A DNA stretch of 64,000 nucleotides from Crotophaga sulcirostris (Eukaryota; Chordata; Aves; Cuculiformes; Crotophagidae). The stretch covers positions 1,121,481-1,185,480 of the forward strand of contig VYZB01000212.1 of NCBI GenBank assembly GCA_013397455.1, read 5' to 3'. Positions within the stretch are counted from its first letter, which is position 1. Every line of letters starts with the position of its first letter. A program made the translations under genes and the position numbers. Shown piece by piece: positions 49,573 through 60,940 of this stretch. The notes below the pieces were generated by a model that was not told where the DNA came from, did not search any database, and saw only the letters and a list, made by a program, of their open reading frames with translations.

Positions 49573-52151
49573 GAAGGGCTAACAGCACCAGATGACATTA
49601 CATTTCCTTGACTTTTCTGATTACTAGGATTTAGTGTTCAATTTCTGTTACAGTACCAACTCAAACATAGTATTTTTCTACACTCAGAATCTGCACAGAC
49701 TTCAGCTTTCAGTTCTGGGCTTAGCCGTACACCTTCACAACTTGAATCAACCCGGCTTTCCAGTGCCTTGATCTGGGATTAGGATTTTTGTCATGGATTT
49801 CAGTATTGGGCTCCCACTGTCCGTGTAACTGTGTTGTTTTATAGCATGCATGAATCAAGACAGGTAGAGTGTAACCTACAACTAGTCTTAGTGTAATTTA
49901 ATCCTCTTTTTAAAAAGGGTAAAATGAAGCAGAATAAATCACATCTTCTTGCAGTTGCTTCAGTTGCACTGGTGATTTGCATTAGCATAGGTGGATTCAG
50001 CACCTGCAGTCTCCAGAACAAAGGAGATCATAGAATAAAAAGGATTACAAAGCGGCTTAAAATATGGTGGTTAGAAAAATCAGTCAGAAAAAGCAAAATG
50101 GTTTTGTTAATGAAACAACAATTTGTTGAGTCTAAATTGTTTCACCGGAGGTATCTCAGATTTGACAATTTTTTGCCTATTCCAAAGCAAGATACTCATG
50201 TGATTTACACCTAAATTTCCGTTAGAAGCACCTCAGTCCAAGGACTCTTCTGTTTCTATAGTAGATGGCCATGGGAAAGTCATACAAAGAAAAGCTAGTG
50301 CCTCCAGAAAACATGTCTAGACTCTCAGAATCCTGCCAAATACTAGAGTTTCAGGCTAATGTTTTCCGATAAATTGTAATTCCTAGCAGTGATGAATCTG
50401 GGGAATGTAGTAAATTCCAGACATGCCCCATTGGATGTTTCCGAGAAAGATATCTTACACTTCAGAAAACAAAAAGAAAAGCTTGATTCACTTTGGATAA
50501 GAAGAAATTCACAGAAGTGGGAACTTATCAGACAAACTGCTTATGATTTTTCCCATATCAGTTCAGTTCATTTAAAAATGAAAACATCTATTCAAGATTC
50601 AAGAGAATTGTTTTAATCCCTTTGGAGTGGCCAGAATATCCACCACTCTTCACTGAAATATTAGTTTGTTGACCTTCAGATTTCTTTGAAGACTTTATAA
50701 AATGTGCAATTATCATCCCCAAATACATTCTGTATTATTTCTCATTGCATAAATGAAAAGCTTTCTTTCATCTAAAGATAAGTGGGCATGGGAATTTCAA
50801 AGATGACACAAACTCAAGATACGCATTTCAAAACAAACCATGAAAAATAGACTACAACTCCTACTCAAACCTGCAACAGACATGATAAAATGGGTAAAAC
50901 CAGATATTTTTACACAGAGAACACAGATGTTCAAGGCTCAGAAGAGAATAGGCACAAACTGAAGCTAACCTACAAAAAGCAGACAAGCTAACCTACAAAA
51001 AGCAGACAAATGAAAAAATACATGATTCTTACTCTGCGAGATACCTGTCATTTTTGTTTAAAGATATTTTTAGTGAAGTTTTGGACTTATAAAGTGCTTT
51101 GGTTGATAAGAGTTTAAATAGTTTAGATAAAATCACTCATTTACCTGTCCTTTATGGACAGCCTTGTAGAATCAAAGTTCTCCTCAAACTTTCATATTTT
51201 AATTAGCCACAATCAATCCTGCGATTGCTCAAACTTCAATATCCTCAGCAGTCCACACTTGAAAATACAAAAATAATTTGCGCATACAAAATAAGGAATA
51301 ATATCATTATCAACTTGTGTAGAAATAGTGTACTAAACAGCAATTAAAGCAATATTCTTCATAAAAAAACTGTCTCATTTGCAATGTTTGATCATGTGAA
51401 TTGCCATTAAGACGCTTGCTCCAGAAGCACCGATGTTACCCATTCAGCTATATGGAAAACTGATATTTTGTAAGCTTTGCAGAAATTACTCATGTTTCTG
51501 AACTGGAGAAAAAGAGTAGCTGAGTCTTTTTCATCAATAAAACAGAAGAAAAATTTCACTTCCATGTTCTATTCCATTAAAATTAAAATTTACACACGTG
51601 AAAAAAAATCACCATTATCAAGAATGTTTTCCTTCATTTCTTTCGGCTGAAATGGGTTCATTGACATTATGTATGTCACGCAAAGTATTCATGTAAGGTG
51701 ATTTCTGTGGAGTCAGTAATACAAAGTTCTGAATACCCCTGATATCTACTGGAGTCAAGAAGTGTGAAGGCTTAAAAAAGAACTGTAAATGTAATATAAA
51801 ATTTGGCCTTTGTATGTCAGCTTTTTCACAACAACTAAAAACACTTTTCTGTATTTCAGGGAATGTAGGGGCAAGGGAGAACCATCGTTAGAACCCATTA
51901 ATAAGCAATGAATGTAAAAGATCACAGAGTGCCCTATAGGATGATGACAGGGTCTGGGTTTTCTATCTGAGGTAAAATCTTGAGAAAAAGACTGCTTTTT
52001 TCTTTTCCCACTCACAGTAATGCTTCTCATTTATAATTATCTAGGGTTTTGTTACAAGTTTCTCAAGTTGACTTTTTTCTAATTAAGAGAGGAAGGTTTT
52101 AGTCTGATATAAAAATGTAAAAGCACATTAAGTTTACAATCTTATTTTTAT
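49573..52151. other. Noncoding stretch with one signal-peptide-like ORF
   Basis: A 96-codon ORF at 49924-50214 begins with a true ATG and a hydrophobic N-terminus ('LLAVASVALVICISIGGF') that would pass as a signal peptide or anchor, followed by a very basic region. A second segment after the acceptor 'gtaattcctagcag' (from 50390) is open in two frames, one for 75 codons to 50616. I see no promoter and no codon bias strong enough to call either a gene. The remaining sequence is AT-rich and featureless apart from the 23-bp duplication. Confidence 0.4.
50964..51009. repeat. Perfect 23-bp tandem duplication (2 copies)
   Basis: 'Gctaacctacaaaaagcaga' plus 'caa' is present at 50964-50986 and exactly again at 50987-51009. 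Same class as the 37-bp and 33-bp duplications elsewhere in the window. Confidence 0.97.
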
Positions 52152-52612
52152 AGAATCATAGTATCATAGAATCATTTGGGTTGTAAAAGATGTTTTAGAT
52201 CATCAAGTCCAACCCTTAATCCAGCACTGCCAAGTTCACCACTAAACTATGTCCCTAAGCACCACGTCTACACATCTTTTAAATACCTCCTGCAATGGTG
52301 ACTCAACCACTTCCCTGGGAAGCCTGTTCCAATTCTTGACAACCCTTTCAGTGAAGTAATTTTTCCTAATATGCAATCTAAATCTCCTTTGGTGCAACTT
52401 GAGGCCATTTCCTCTCATCCTATCACTTGTTACTTGGGAGAAGAGACCAACACACACCTAACCCCAGCCTCCTTTCAGGTAGTTCTAGAGAGTGATAAGG
52501 TCTCCCCTAAGCCTCCTTTTCTCAAGACTAAGCAAGCCCAGTTCCTTCAGCTACTCCTCATAAGACTTGTGCTCCAGACCTTTTGTTGTTCTTTTCTGCG
52601 GGGTTTTACTAA
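52152..52612 (-). repeat. CR1 LINE fragment, 3' end present
   Basis: Minus-strand CR1. The 3' end lies at 52152 ('atagaatcatagtatcatag' with 'aatcatttgggttgtaaaag' on plus). Read on minus, 52242-52457 is open and gives the C-terminal CR1 protein words '[17 protein letters not shown]', '[20 protein letters not shown]' and '[18 protein letters not shown]', the usual end of the RT ORF. This preserved frame and the subfamily-type tail (AAAAGA before the TTTTAGATCATC stretch) suggest a different CR1 subfamily from the copy at 2218. It is truncated at the 5' side near 52612. Confidence 0.95.
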
Positions 52613-53953
52613 AGACTAATCGAGGGTTTTGTAACTAAAATATCTGTGTATTATTTTCTCAGTTTTAAGAAGTCATGGTTAATTCAGAGGACTGGACCAA
52701 CTGGAACCAAGAGTTGCACCTGTGTGCAGGAAGACAAGATGACACTAACTTCCACACAACAACACTAAATCTCTGTGTTCAATTCCCAGGCCTGACGCAA
52801 ATTCTGGAAACACCAACAAACAACTTACTTTCCAGATTTTCCTCCATAAAATGGAGGTATTTCACCTTTCCCCCAATTGTCTACTTGTCTTACGTAGTGT
52901 TGTCTCAAGTTTATTTCAAAGACACTATGAAATCATATGGTTCTTAACCAAATGATCAGTGCAGTATATAATGGGAAAAGTTCATTCCGGATAGGAAACC
53001 CATGGATGAACTGTGCTTTTACTAAATTAACACTGATAATTTACTATACACATCAGTTATTGATTGTAAATATACTACTAGTTCACAGGCTAAGGCCAGG
53101 AGGTTGTTCTTTTATTTTTAATCAACCTTACGGAAAAGGACGGGAGGAATATATTATTATATTAAATACTAAGAGAATTTAATCCTAGCCCCACTGAAGC
53201 AGAACTCCCACTGAGTTCCATGCTGCTAAGATTTTACCCGACGTGAAAATATCTTCTCTGAATCTTTCTGTTTTGATTCAGGTTTTCAAAACAGCTTTGA
53301 AAAACAAATGCAAATACCTTCATATGCAAGAATAAACATCTGCATAGAAATTGATTCATACCACTCTCCATATAACAAAAATGTATCAAGATTATGTACT
53401 TACTTTTCAAGGCTGATCAACTAGAATAAAATGCAAATTTCTTGTTAGCCAAAGAAAATTAATGGGCTATCATTTCTGTCAGTACAGAAATCCCACTACA
53501 AACAAGCAACAAATCATGTCAGGAAATGTCAGTTTCAAAGGGGATGTCATCATGGAAAACAAGCTTATAAAGTGGTGAAATACAAGTGGTATTGCTTCAA
53601 ATTTTGAACTTTGATCACAGAAGTCAAGCCAGTTTAGAGGTATATTTCACTGGAGACATAGTGAGTATATCTTAACATAGCAAATTCAAATAAATCATTC
53701 CTGTGACATAAAATATTGAAGATGCAAATTGACGTTTGAGGATTTAAGGATTTGAGAATTGTAAGGACTGAAGATTTAAAGACAAATATGGCACACATGC
53801 TCACTGACAATTCACAGGTCAATTTCAATTCTCCTGGTGTTGACATTGTACTCTTCCTTCCAGAGTGTGGCAAAGTGGTTCATCTGAAGTGATGTCTAAC
53901 AAAGATTTCACTCGTAATCTAAAAATGTACAAACCTATGATGGAAAATCAGAT
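52613..53953. other. Noncoding stretch, no gene seen
   Basis: ORFs of 79-90 codons (52675-52947, 52937-53182 and 53634-53873 minus) have random-looking composition. An L3-like phrase occurs at 53183-53250. Nothing else stood out. Confidence 0.5.
53183..53250 (+). repeat. L3/CR1-like ancient fragment (faint)
   Basis: 'Cctagccccactgaagcag' followed by 'aactcccactgagttccatg' and 'ctaagattttacccg' follows the order of the common amniote L3 tail phrase ('gaccccattgaagtcaatgg', 'actcccattgacttcaatgg', 'ggatttcaccc'). Diverged; by eye. Confidence 0.4.
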
Positions 53954-54223
53954 TTGTTTCATTTAGTTATTTGCCTACTGGTAACAAGGATACTGCTAGT
54001 GGGTTATCTTTCAGGCCCAAAACAATATCTGGTCATGCTAGCGGGAATATTTCTGGTGTGTTGCAGATTAGACCCTTACAGGGCACTGCAAATGGCACTG
54101 TTCCTTGTTGGACTTTTCATTTACAAAGTCCCAAATATAATGCTTATAACTGCTGTACACTGCAGGGAAAAGTCAGAACAGGTAGTTTTATGGGAAGTCA
54201 TGGTGACAGCTAGATATATTTAG
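53954..54223 (+). other. Segment open in two plus-strand frames
   Basis: Two plus frames are open together for about 240 bases. One (53954-54223, 89 codons) is hydrophobic with two possible membrane segments ('LVMLAGIFLVCC' and 'LQMALFLVGLFIYKVP') and ends in TAG. From the acceptor near 54013 it has G at codon position 1 in 20, position 2 in 11 and position 3 in 17 of 66 codons. The other (53971-54213, 80 codons) is hydrophilic, Gly/Ser/Thr-rich, and lies between an acceptor ('gttatctttcag', ends 54015) and a possible donor ('agaacag|gtagtt', 54181). Neither is recognised. A decayed exon is possible; chance is also likely. Confidence 0.2.
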
Positions 54224-55131
54224 TGAGTTCAGCATGTGGCAAGATTCTTCTATCAAAGAGAGCTTCTATAAAAGAAGAAAATAAAGGTTCTTCTACAAAG
54301 AGATACTACTTATCTTTTAAGAATCACATAAGAAAAAATTATTCTATAATACAGAATTTCTTTCTACAGAAGAGAAATTTAATGTTACTAAGGGATACCA
54401 ACAAGCTACATTCAAACACATAGTACACAATTTCAGCTATTGTTAATCATTAATAATATTAAAAGGAATTTCATGTTCTAAAATACTCTATTATAGCAGC
54501 GCACATCATTTTGTTTTCATGTGTTTTGCTTCCTATTTTGCCTTCAGATTTTTTGCCTTCAGTGAATTTCCTATTTTTTCAATATGTAATAAATCATGAA
54601 GGCTCATTTAATTTTCTTCAGGACACCTATTAATGTGACCAGGGTTTTTGTTATTGTTACTGGAAAAATACCTGTTCTTAGCTCAACCTTTTTATGTGAA
54701 CATTGTTTCTTTCCAAAGTTCCTGGTTCACTTTTATTTTTCAATATACAGAATATGCAGGGAACATATTTGGTCATATTTTAAAGAGTTTTTTTAAAATA
54801 TAAATTTTAGTTTCTAGAAAGGACTAAGTTCCTGAGAAGTCTGACACAGTAAAACTAAGGTTCTTCTGAACTGTAACACAGCAGACAAAACTAGATAATT
54901 TCCATGAAGGACAAAGGCTATTAAAAGTCACTTCTATGCCTGAGAAATGATGACTCTGTTGAATATTCACTAGTTTAAGTTTTCATTTCCAAAACAAGAT
55001 GCCTTTGCACAAATATAAGGTTTAACAGGTTTGTGATGGTGGTCTCAAGTTAGTTAAAAAGAAATAATGGTAAGGTGTATTTATAGTTAATTCAATTAAT
55101 CTGCAAGTGAAATGTTTAGCAATCCATGGTT

Positions 55132-55141
55132 NNNNNNNNNN
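55132..55141. other. Assembly gap (10 N)
   Basis: Ten undetermined bases. True length is unknown, so distances and any frame crossing this point (an open frame at 55112-55300 does) are unreliable. Confidence 1.
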
Positions 55142-55917
55142 CAAAATCTTTTATTAAAACAGAAACAAAATATTCTGACTGTTACATCACAAGTAAAATA
55201 TCCTATCTATAGAAAAAATAATCTCTTGAATTACATGTTCCAAGACCTTAATCTTCCAGTAATGCCAGCAGAATTTCAAGATCAATGTTTTCAACAATGA
55301 ATTAAAAATTCCCAAAGGCTATAAAAGAATATTTATGCATATTTTTCTAAGCAAACTGAGGTGGGCAACTTTAAAAATTCTACTCAAGAAGCTACAGGAA
55401 ATCTCCAGTTTTCATAATCGGTAATTTTAATTATTTGCAGGCAAAGAGACACAATTTTCTATGTTACCATGTTAGCACAACATCAAAATAGAAAGCAATT
55501 TAGGTTAAAATTAACTGTTCTTAACTGACTAGGTAATAAATTCATTATCCCATATACTGGGGAGTAGGCTAGTACACTTAAATCTGATTCTGAAACACAA
55601 GACTTACAGAAATAAGAACAAACAGCATGTTATGTTAAAAAAGCAGTGTTTGTATCAAATACGAACAGGTTTATATGGAAGTTGCATTTCCAGGCTGAAC
55701 TTCCATGCTTTCAGTACAAAGTTAATGTGTTTTTCTTATCACTAGCCCCATTGTAAACTCCACCCATTCTGTAATTTCTGCTCTGCTTATTCCCAAGTTC
55801 ATCTGGCCCTGTAATTATTTTCTTTATAGACTATCTGAATGTGATTCATTTGTCTAATCCTAGGCGTGTAGTTCTCTGTAAGATAGCCTAGGGCATCTGA
55901 ACAGGCCACCTGCTCTT

Positions 55918-55937
55918 AAAAAAAAAAAAAAAAAAAG
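55918..55937 (+). repeat. Run of 20 A
   Basis: Poly(A) tract after 'ctgctctt'. I looked upstream for a processed pseudogene or SINE body with an 'aataaa' 15-30 bases before the run and found none, so it is treated as a simple homopolymer. Confidence 0.9.
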
Positions 55938-56408
55938 GAATGGGCCTCCTGTAGGTCAAAGATGTCTATCTGCTAGCCCTGTGTGGAATTCTTGGAAACT
56001 GTAGGGTGTCCCACATGGCAGTCCCACACACTGGCCTTCAGAAAACTGAAATGAGCACTCTCTGTCCTCTCTCATGTTCTACCTTGAACTGTCTGTGGAG
56101 TACTGTAATCCATTATGTTTGAATCTCGTTTAAAATTAATATCTAACTTCATATATACACATATACTCATGAACTGATGTTTAAATTCCCACTGTAGTCA
56201 GTTGGGAAGGCCAGCAACGCCCACTCAGTGATGCTACTCACCTAAACCTATTTCGGATGCCTAGTGCCATTCCAAACAGCTTCGTAGAGTTTATGTAAAC
56301 AGAAGTTGCAACATAATGCCAAAGGAGACATGCACCCTGGAGGAGAAACAGGTAGTTGCCATGCATCCTGTAGGAGGTGCAAGCTACCAGGCAGGATGTC
56401 ACAGGCTG

Positions 56409-56415
56409 TATAAAA
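56409..56415 (+). promoter_or_regulatory. Possible TATA box
   Basis: 'Tataaaa' preceded by 'acaggc' in a locally less AT-rich setting. A start site about 30 bases on (near 56440) would make the ATG at 56473 the first ATG of the transcript. The bases 'cacacag|gtatgt' at 56464-56476 also form an excellent 5' splice site, so the alternative is a short untranslated first exon (about 56440-56470) joined to something further downstream. In AT-rich DNA the motif alone is weak. Confidence 0.2.
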
Positions 56416-56472
56416 TGGTACTACAGGTCTCTGTTCAAGTAACTGAATCTGAAGTCAACTGAACACACAGGT

Positions 56473-56763
56473 ATGTGGATACCTGTCAATAGCTTCCTGC
56501 TTTCTCTGAAGCAGAATTTCATTTCCAGTACCTACCCTCACAAGAAAGATCTCTACACAGAACTCACCATCACAGTGCCTAAAAAATGTGTGCCTGACTG
56601 GATGATCAGAGATCCATCAAAGATCATCCAGATGTATTATTTACTTAATTGCACTGACTCAACGGAAAGGCTGGTCAAGTCTGCAGAACAATTAAGTGTA
56701 CCTGGATGCCAAGTAAAGCATACTGTTTTTGGACCTAGGATATCAATAATGAAGCTGAGCTAA
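56473..56763 (+). CDS. Possible intronless 96-codon ORF downstream of a TATA box
   Basis: Not recognised. ATG at 56473 is 58 bases after the TATA-like motif and has G at -3. The frame is open for 96 codons to a TAA. The N-terminus is mildly hydrophobic ('MWIPVNSFLLSLK') but too weak for a confident signal peptide. The middle is Thr/Lys/Asp-rich, with cysteines at about residues 39, 59 and 79 and an N-C-T glycosylation-type triplet ('LLNCTDS'). Base composition is less AT-rich than the flanks, but codon-position G counts are flat (17 at position 1, 14 at position 2), and no 'aataaa' follows closely. It could be a lineage-specific small gene, a decayed exon, or chance. Confidence 0.18.
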   Translation: MWIPVNSFLLSLKQNFISSTYPHKKDLYTELTITVPKKCVPDWMIRDPSKIIQMYYLLNCTDSTERLVKSAEQLSVPGCQVKHTVFGPRISIMKLS

Positions 56764-57744
56764 CTTTACAAGGCTTAATATTTTAAAAACAGCTAGTGAG
56801 GGTGTTCTGTATGTTTTGCATAATACTGTAGTTGTTATGAGCACCTATCCAGGAAAGTGGGAGAACTGCCCTGGGAGAAACTTCAGCTGAAGTGCAGAAA
56901 CTCTTCTTGCCTGTCCTCTTAATGATCCTCTCTTTCAATTTCAATCTTGCAACTCTGGAATAGCCCGCTTCTTAGGACCTTCTCTTAGGTCCATGTACAT
57001 TATATCCCTAAATGTTGTGCAAAAGTACACTGATGCTTCTGCCCATATTTATGACTGAATGTAATGCCATTTGATGCATTAGCTGTTTTATGAGTCCATC
57101 TGCTATTTCTAAATCCTTCTGGAGACTTAAGTGAGGTTTGCATTTTAGCAGAGTGAAGTCAGAAAATAAATGCCTGTTCCCTTGACTGAGATGCTTCTAA
57201 TCATGCAACATGCCGGGGTGCAAGCACCAAAGAAACTGAGGCCAGTGTAAAGGTGCCTAATGAGTTCCGATGCTCAGAGTAGAAAGGGCTTTCTTCTGGT
57301 TTGCATCTAGAAATATCTTTTCATGTTCCTTGAAGCAGATGTTTTGGACCTATTGATTATGACAGAAAGCTTTGGTCAGTGCACACAAATGGGGTGCTTT
57401 TTTGTATCTTCTTTGATACAAAACAGGAAGGGTAAAAGGGTAGGTGTCCCATTTCATCTTGGTGCAGAGTTGGGATCAGGGAGGTTCTGTAGCAGCATTA
57501 GATTACAAGAAAACATTCCCGACTGCTATAGTATAAAAGCAGTTCTTCCAAGCTTTCATAGAGAATTCAAGGAATAAAGAAAAAGGTGACTCCTTGGAGT
57601 CCTTACTGGATATCCTAAATTTGATAGACTCTTTCAACAAAGATATTCTAAAACAACAAATATCTGTGCTGAATTGTTATGTGCTGATTTGTTTATCTGT
57701 GCTGACTTGTTCATTGTTCCTCAGTTATTTTAGTAAATCAATCA

Positions 57745-57798
<54 letters not shown>

Positions 57799-60700
57799 TT
57801 TCCTAGTTTATCAAGATAAACATATATCAGGAGAGAACTGAAAGAGCTCTAAATACCCTTCAACATTGCTGTCTAAAAGGCCCTCAAATTCTCCTAACTT
57901 TTCATACCTCAAGGATCACAAGAACGGGGATGAAGGAAAGAGATTAAATTTGATCATCATTCAGAAATCATGGGCTTGCTCAACATTTTACTCAACTGGA
58001 AGCACAGTTTCCTGATAGGTAAAAAAACCCCAATAAATCTTAAAGATCAGTCAATCTGGATTAATCAAACCTGAAGAATTCTAAAATCCTCAATTAACTG
58101 TATAATTACTATTTTTCAACGTATGGTACAAAGACGGGATTTACTTTTCACTGATGAGATTTTAAACAGCTACTGATTACTTTGTAAATTTTATTGTCCC
58201 TAGATTTACTGATAAATCCAGGTATTTTACTTGACAGATCACTCACATTCAGCTTCTCTCAAAAGCAGGGAAATCTAGCACTAAGTGGTAAATTTATATG
58301 GATAAGTGCATTTGCAGTCAAATGAAGACTCATTCTTTAAGTACATTCAGCAATCAGTATTATCCCTCAGCCAAATGTTATGTCTGCATTCAGTCTTTAA
58401 CGAGCCAAAACTACAGATGATTTGAAAGAAGGAGCTAACAAGTAGGTTTTCTTATTTAATGAACATGAAGAGTGCCCTCTGTAATGCCTACAGGGCAGGT
58501 GTTATAGGGTAGGACCTGAATGACCATTTTCCTCAAAGTTCTTTTTAGTCTTAAAAGTGATTTTTCGTGGGCTGGATGTATTGGCAATACCTGTGCTGCT
58601 CAGCAAGGCTATTGACCTTCTGTGCAGTAACAGAAAAAGAATTGTGGCAGAATCTAGATTCATACATTTACTATGTGTGCACAACTAAAGGACAGGTAAA
58701 TGTGAGAAATACACCGGGAAAGGCATGGTTTGTCAGCAGAGGTTACTTAAATCTATGCTGCAGTTCAGCCATCAGCAGAACAGTACTGTAGTGTATGACC
58801 AAAGCAGAGAAGTGACGACAGCAGTGTAAACCCTGATCATAATAAACATGAAAATGTATGAATGACTCAGCTTACATGATACAGATTAGGCTAATGGTTC
58901 TTTCCAGGCTGTGAATGTAAAACTGATGCTGCATGTAACATCCACTGCTAATATGGAGTAGAAAGGGCTGCAGTTATTTTACTTTGTTCTGTACCTGGTT
59001 CAAAGTAAATAGAAAATTTGATTTATTTCACCTGCTGAAGACAGAAAAATATGAGTTGACCACCTGGCTTATACAGGGGATTTACAGTACTCAAATATTA
59101 TATCAACATTATTTGCATTTTTCTCATTAAGGATATTCCGCATTGAGCTTCTGGACAGCTAATTAACAGTGTCCAGGGATTTTAATCTTTTAGGGACCAG
59201 TTTATTAAAGGACTTAACAGCTGTAATTTCATCATCCCCCTGTTTTCTTAATATTTGATTTTGTTATTTTTATTATGCTACAACAGCTCAATGTTTATCA
59301 ATTAGTGGGCATATTTGCAGATAAACTATATCTTTAATTAAATTAAAACTACTCAAATATTTAACTTCCTGTAGGAATTTATGTGAAATAAATTTACCAA
59401 CTCAGTGATGAAAATAATATGTAACAAGAAAAAAGATTTTTCATGCTTATACATACCAATTAAACATTATTAAAATACTGAAACAGTAAAATTTATTAAA
59501 CCATTCAAAATTAACTTGGGGAAATGTACTATTCCAGCTATACAAGCACTGCATGGCCAAAAAAGTGAGGGATTATTCTCCCTTGTGTTTGGCAAGACCA
59601 AAACCTAGTCTCTTGCTTTAAGTTGCATAAGTGTTTCACTTAAATGACAATTTAAAACTTCAGTGGAGCTGATCGGATTCCATGCCATTTGTCAACTTTA
59701 CTGGCAGCACAAAACTGTTTTCCTGATCAGAAAGTGCTTTCATTAGCTTCAAAGCAAAATTGCAGAACTAATTTAGTCATTTTTTAATTCAAATTGAATT
59801 ATAAAGAGATTTATTAACTGACATGTTTCCTAATTTTCTATAATTCTTTTTGTTTCTACTGATGTAAATATTTGTTTGCATCTTTTATTCCTCCACCATC
59901 ATATAATGACATATTTAAAATCTACAAGAAACATTTCCTTACAAATAGCTTTTAATGTCTTATATTGGGTTTATTCTAATTAGTAGAATTAAGACTGGCA
60001 TTAGATGTTTAATTGCTTAAAAGAGATGTGTGCTTTTTAATAAAATTAGAATATGAAAACAAAAATAAGTATACAGTGCTGTTTTGCGTAATGCAATGTG
60101 TGCATGTTTCTTTCCGTGTATGTGCATAAAACAACACTACGAACAGGAGTTTTAACTTTAGTTGAGATTGGACCCTTGATCTTGTCTGCCTTCTTGCAAT
60201 TGTCTGCCATCAGATAAGAAGGTTGCAGAACCTGAATGACTAGGCATAAGCTAGGCTATGAACGAAAGTAGAAACACCCCTACTAGGAATAGTGTAGTTG
60301 AGGAAAAACATCCTCAGACATATTCTTCTTATTTGGAAAATTATGAAGCATTCAGAAGTTTGTATTCCATAGTTATTGAGTAGATTTTTTCATACAGAAA
60401 ACAAAATTAAGAACTTCCCCTTTTCATCTGGAAGGCACGGGTAAATTTGTGGTTGAGCTGCAGCAGTTGTTGGTAGTAACTGGATTTTCATGAAAATAAA
60501 TGATGACTCACTAGGGTTGAGTTCACAAAGAAATATGACACTGATCTACTCAGTGGGCAAGCTAACAGGCTCAACGAGGCAAGATTAGCTTAGTCCACAA
60601 AGGCTTCAGAAATCATGTAAATACAGGCAAATGGATTATAGCTGGCTCTAAAACCAGTGAAAAACAGCTCATGTAACAGTGTAACTACAGCATATTTTTA

Positions 60701-60866
60701 AAGATAAAAAGTAACCAACAGAAGCTGTATTATTTTGTAACAAACTGGAACAGAACAGTTGTAGAAATACATGGAGACTATTGTACAGAATAGCTTTCAT
60801 TTTAGATCTGTCCATTGATAATGTCAGAAGGTTCTACTTAGCTTTTTTTTAACCACATCAATGAAC
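56764..60866. other. AT-rich noncoding stretch, no gene seen
   Basis: Apart from the (ATCT)13 microsatellite, which itself creates the repeated 'SIYL' end of a spurious ORF (57594-57806), nothing structured was found. The part 58792-62346 contains no ORF of 60 codons or more on either strand, making it the emptiest stretch. Confidence 0.6.
57745..57796 (+). repeat. (ATCT)13 microsatellite
   Basis: Thirteen uninterrupted ATCT units, preceded by two degenerate 'atca' units. This long, pure tetranucleotide tract is very likely polymorphic and usable as a marker. Confidence 0.98.
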
Positions 60867-60940
60867 AAACCCCTCCCCCTTTTACTGATCTGTTCTCCAG
60901 TGTAATGTAATGAAATATTAATTAATACTACATTTAAACA
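60867..60940 (+). repeat. Direct-repeat copy 1 of a 73-bp element
   Basis: Contains 'tgatctgttctccagtgtaa' followed by 'gaaatattaattaatactac' and 'atttaaaca'. It matches 63302-63373 with only a few substitutions and small length changes at its 5' end. Flanks on both sides are unrelated, so the repeat boundaries are sharp. No family recognised. Confidence 0.9.

Larger units (their letters stand above)
54224..56400. other. AT-rich stretch containing the assembly gap
   Basis: Mostly AT-rich unique sequence with short random ORFs. It includes the 10-base gap and a 20-A run. The stretch from 56200 to 56400 becomes less AT-rich just before the TATA box candidate. Confidence 0.55.

Noticed and set aside
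55918..55937. 20-A run as the tail of a processed pseudogene or SINE
   Set aside because: No poly(A) signal, no gene-like body upstream, no target-site duplication seen.
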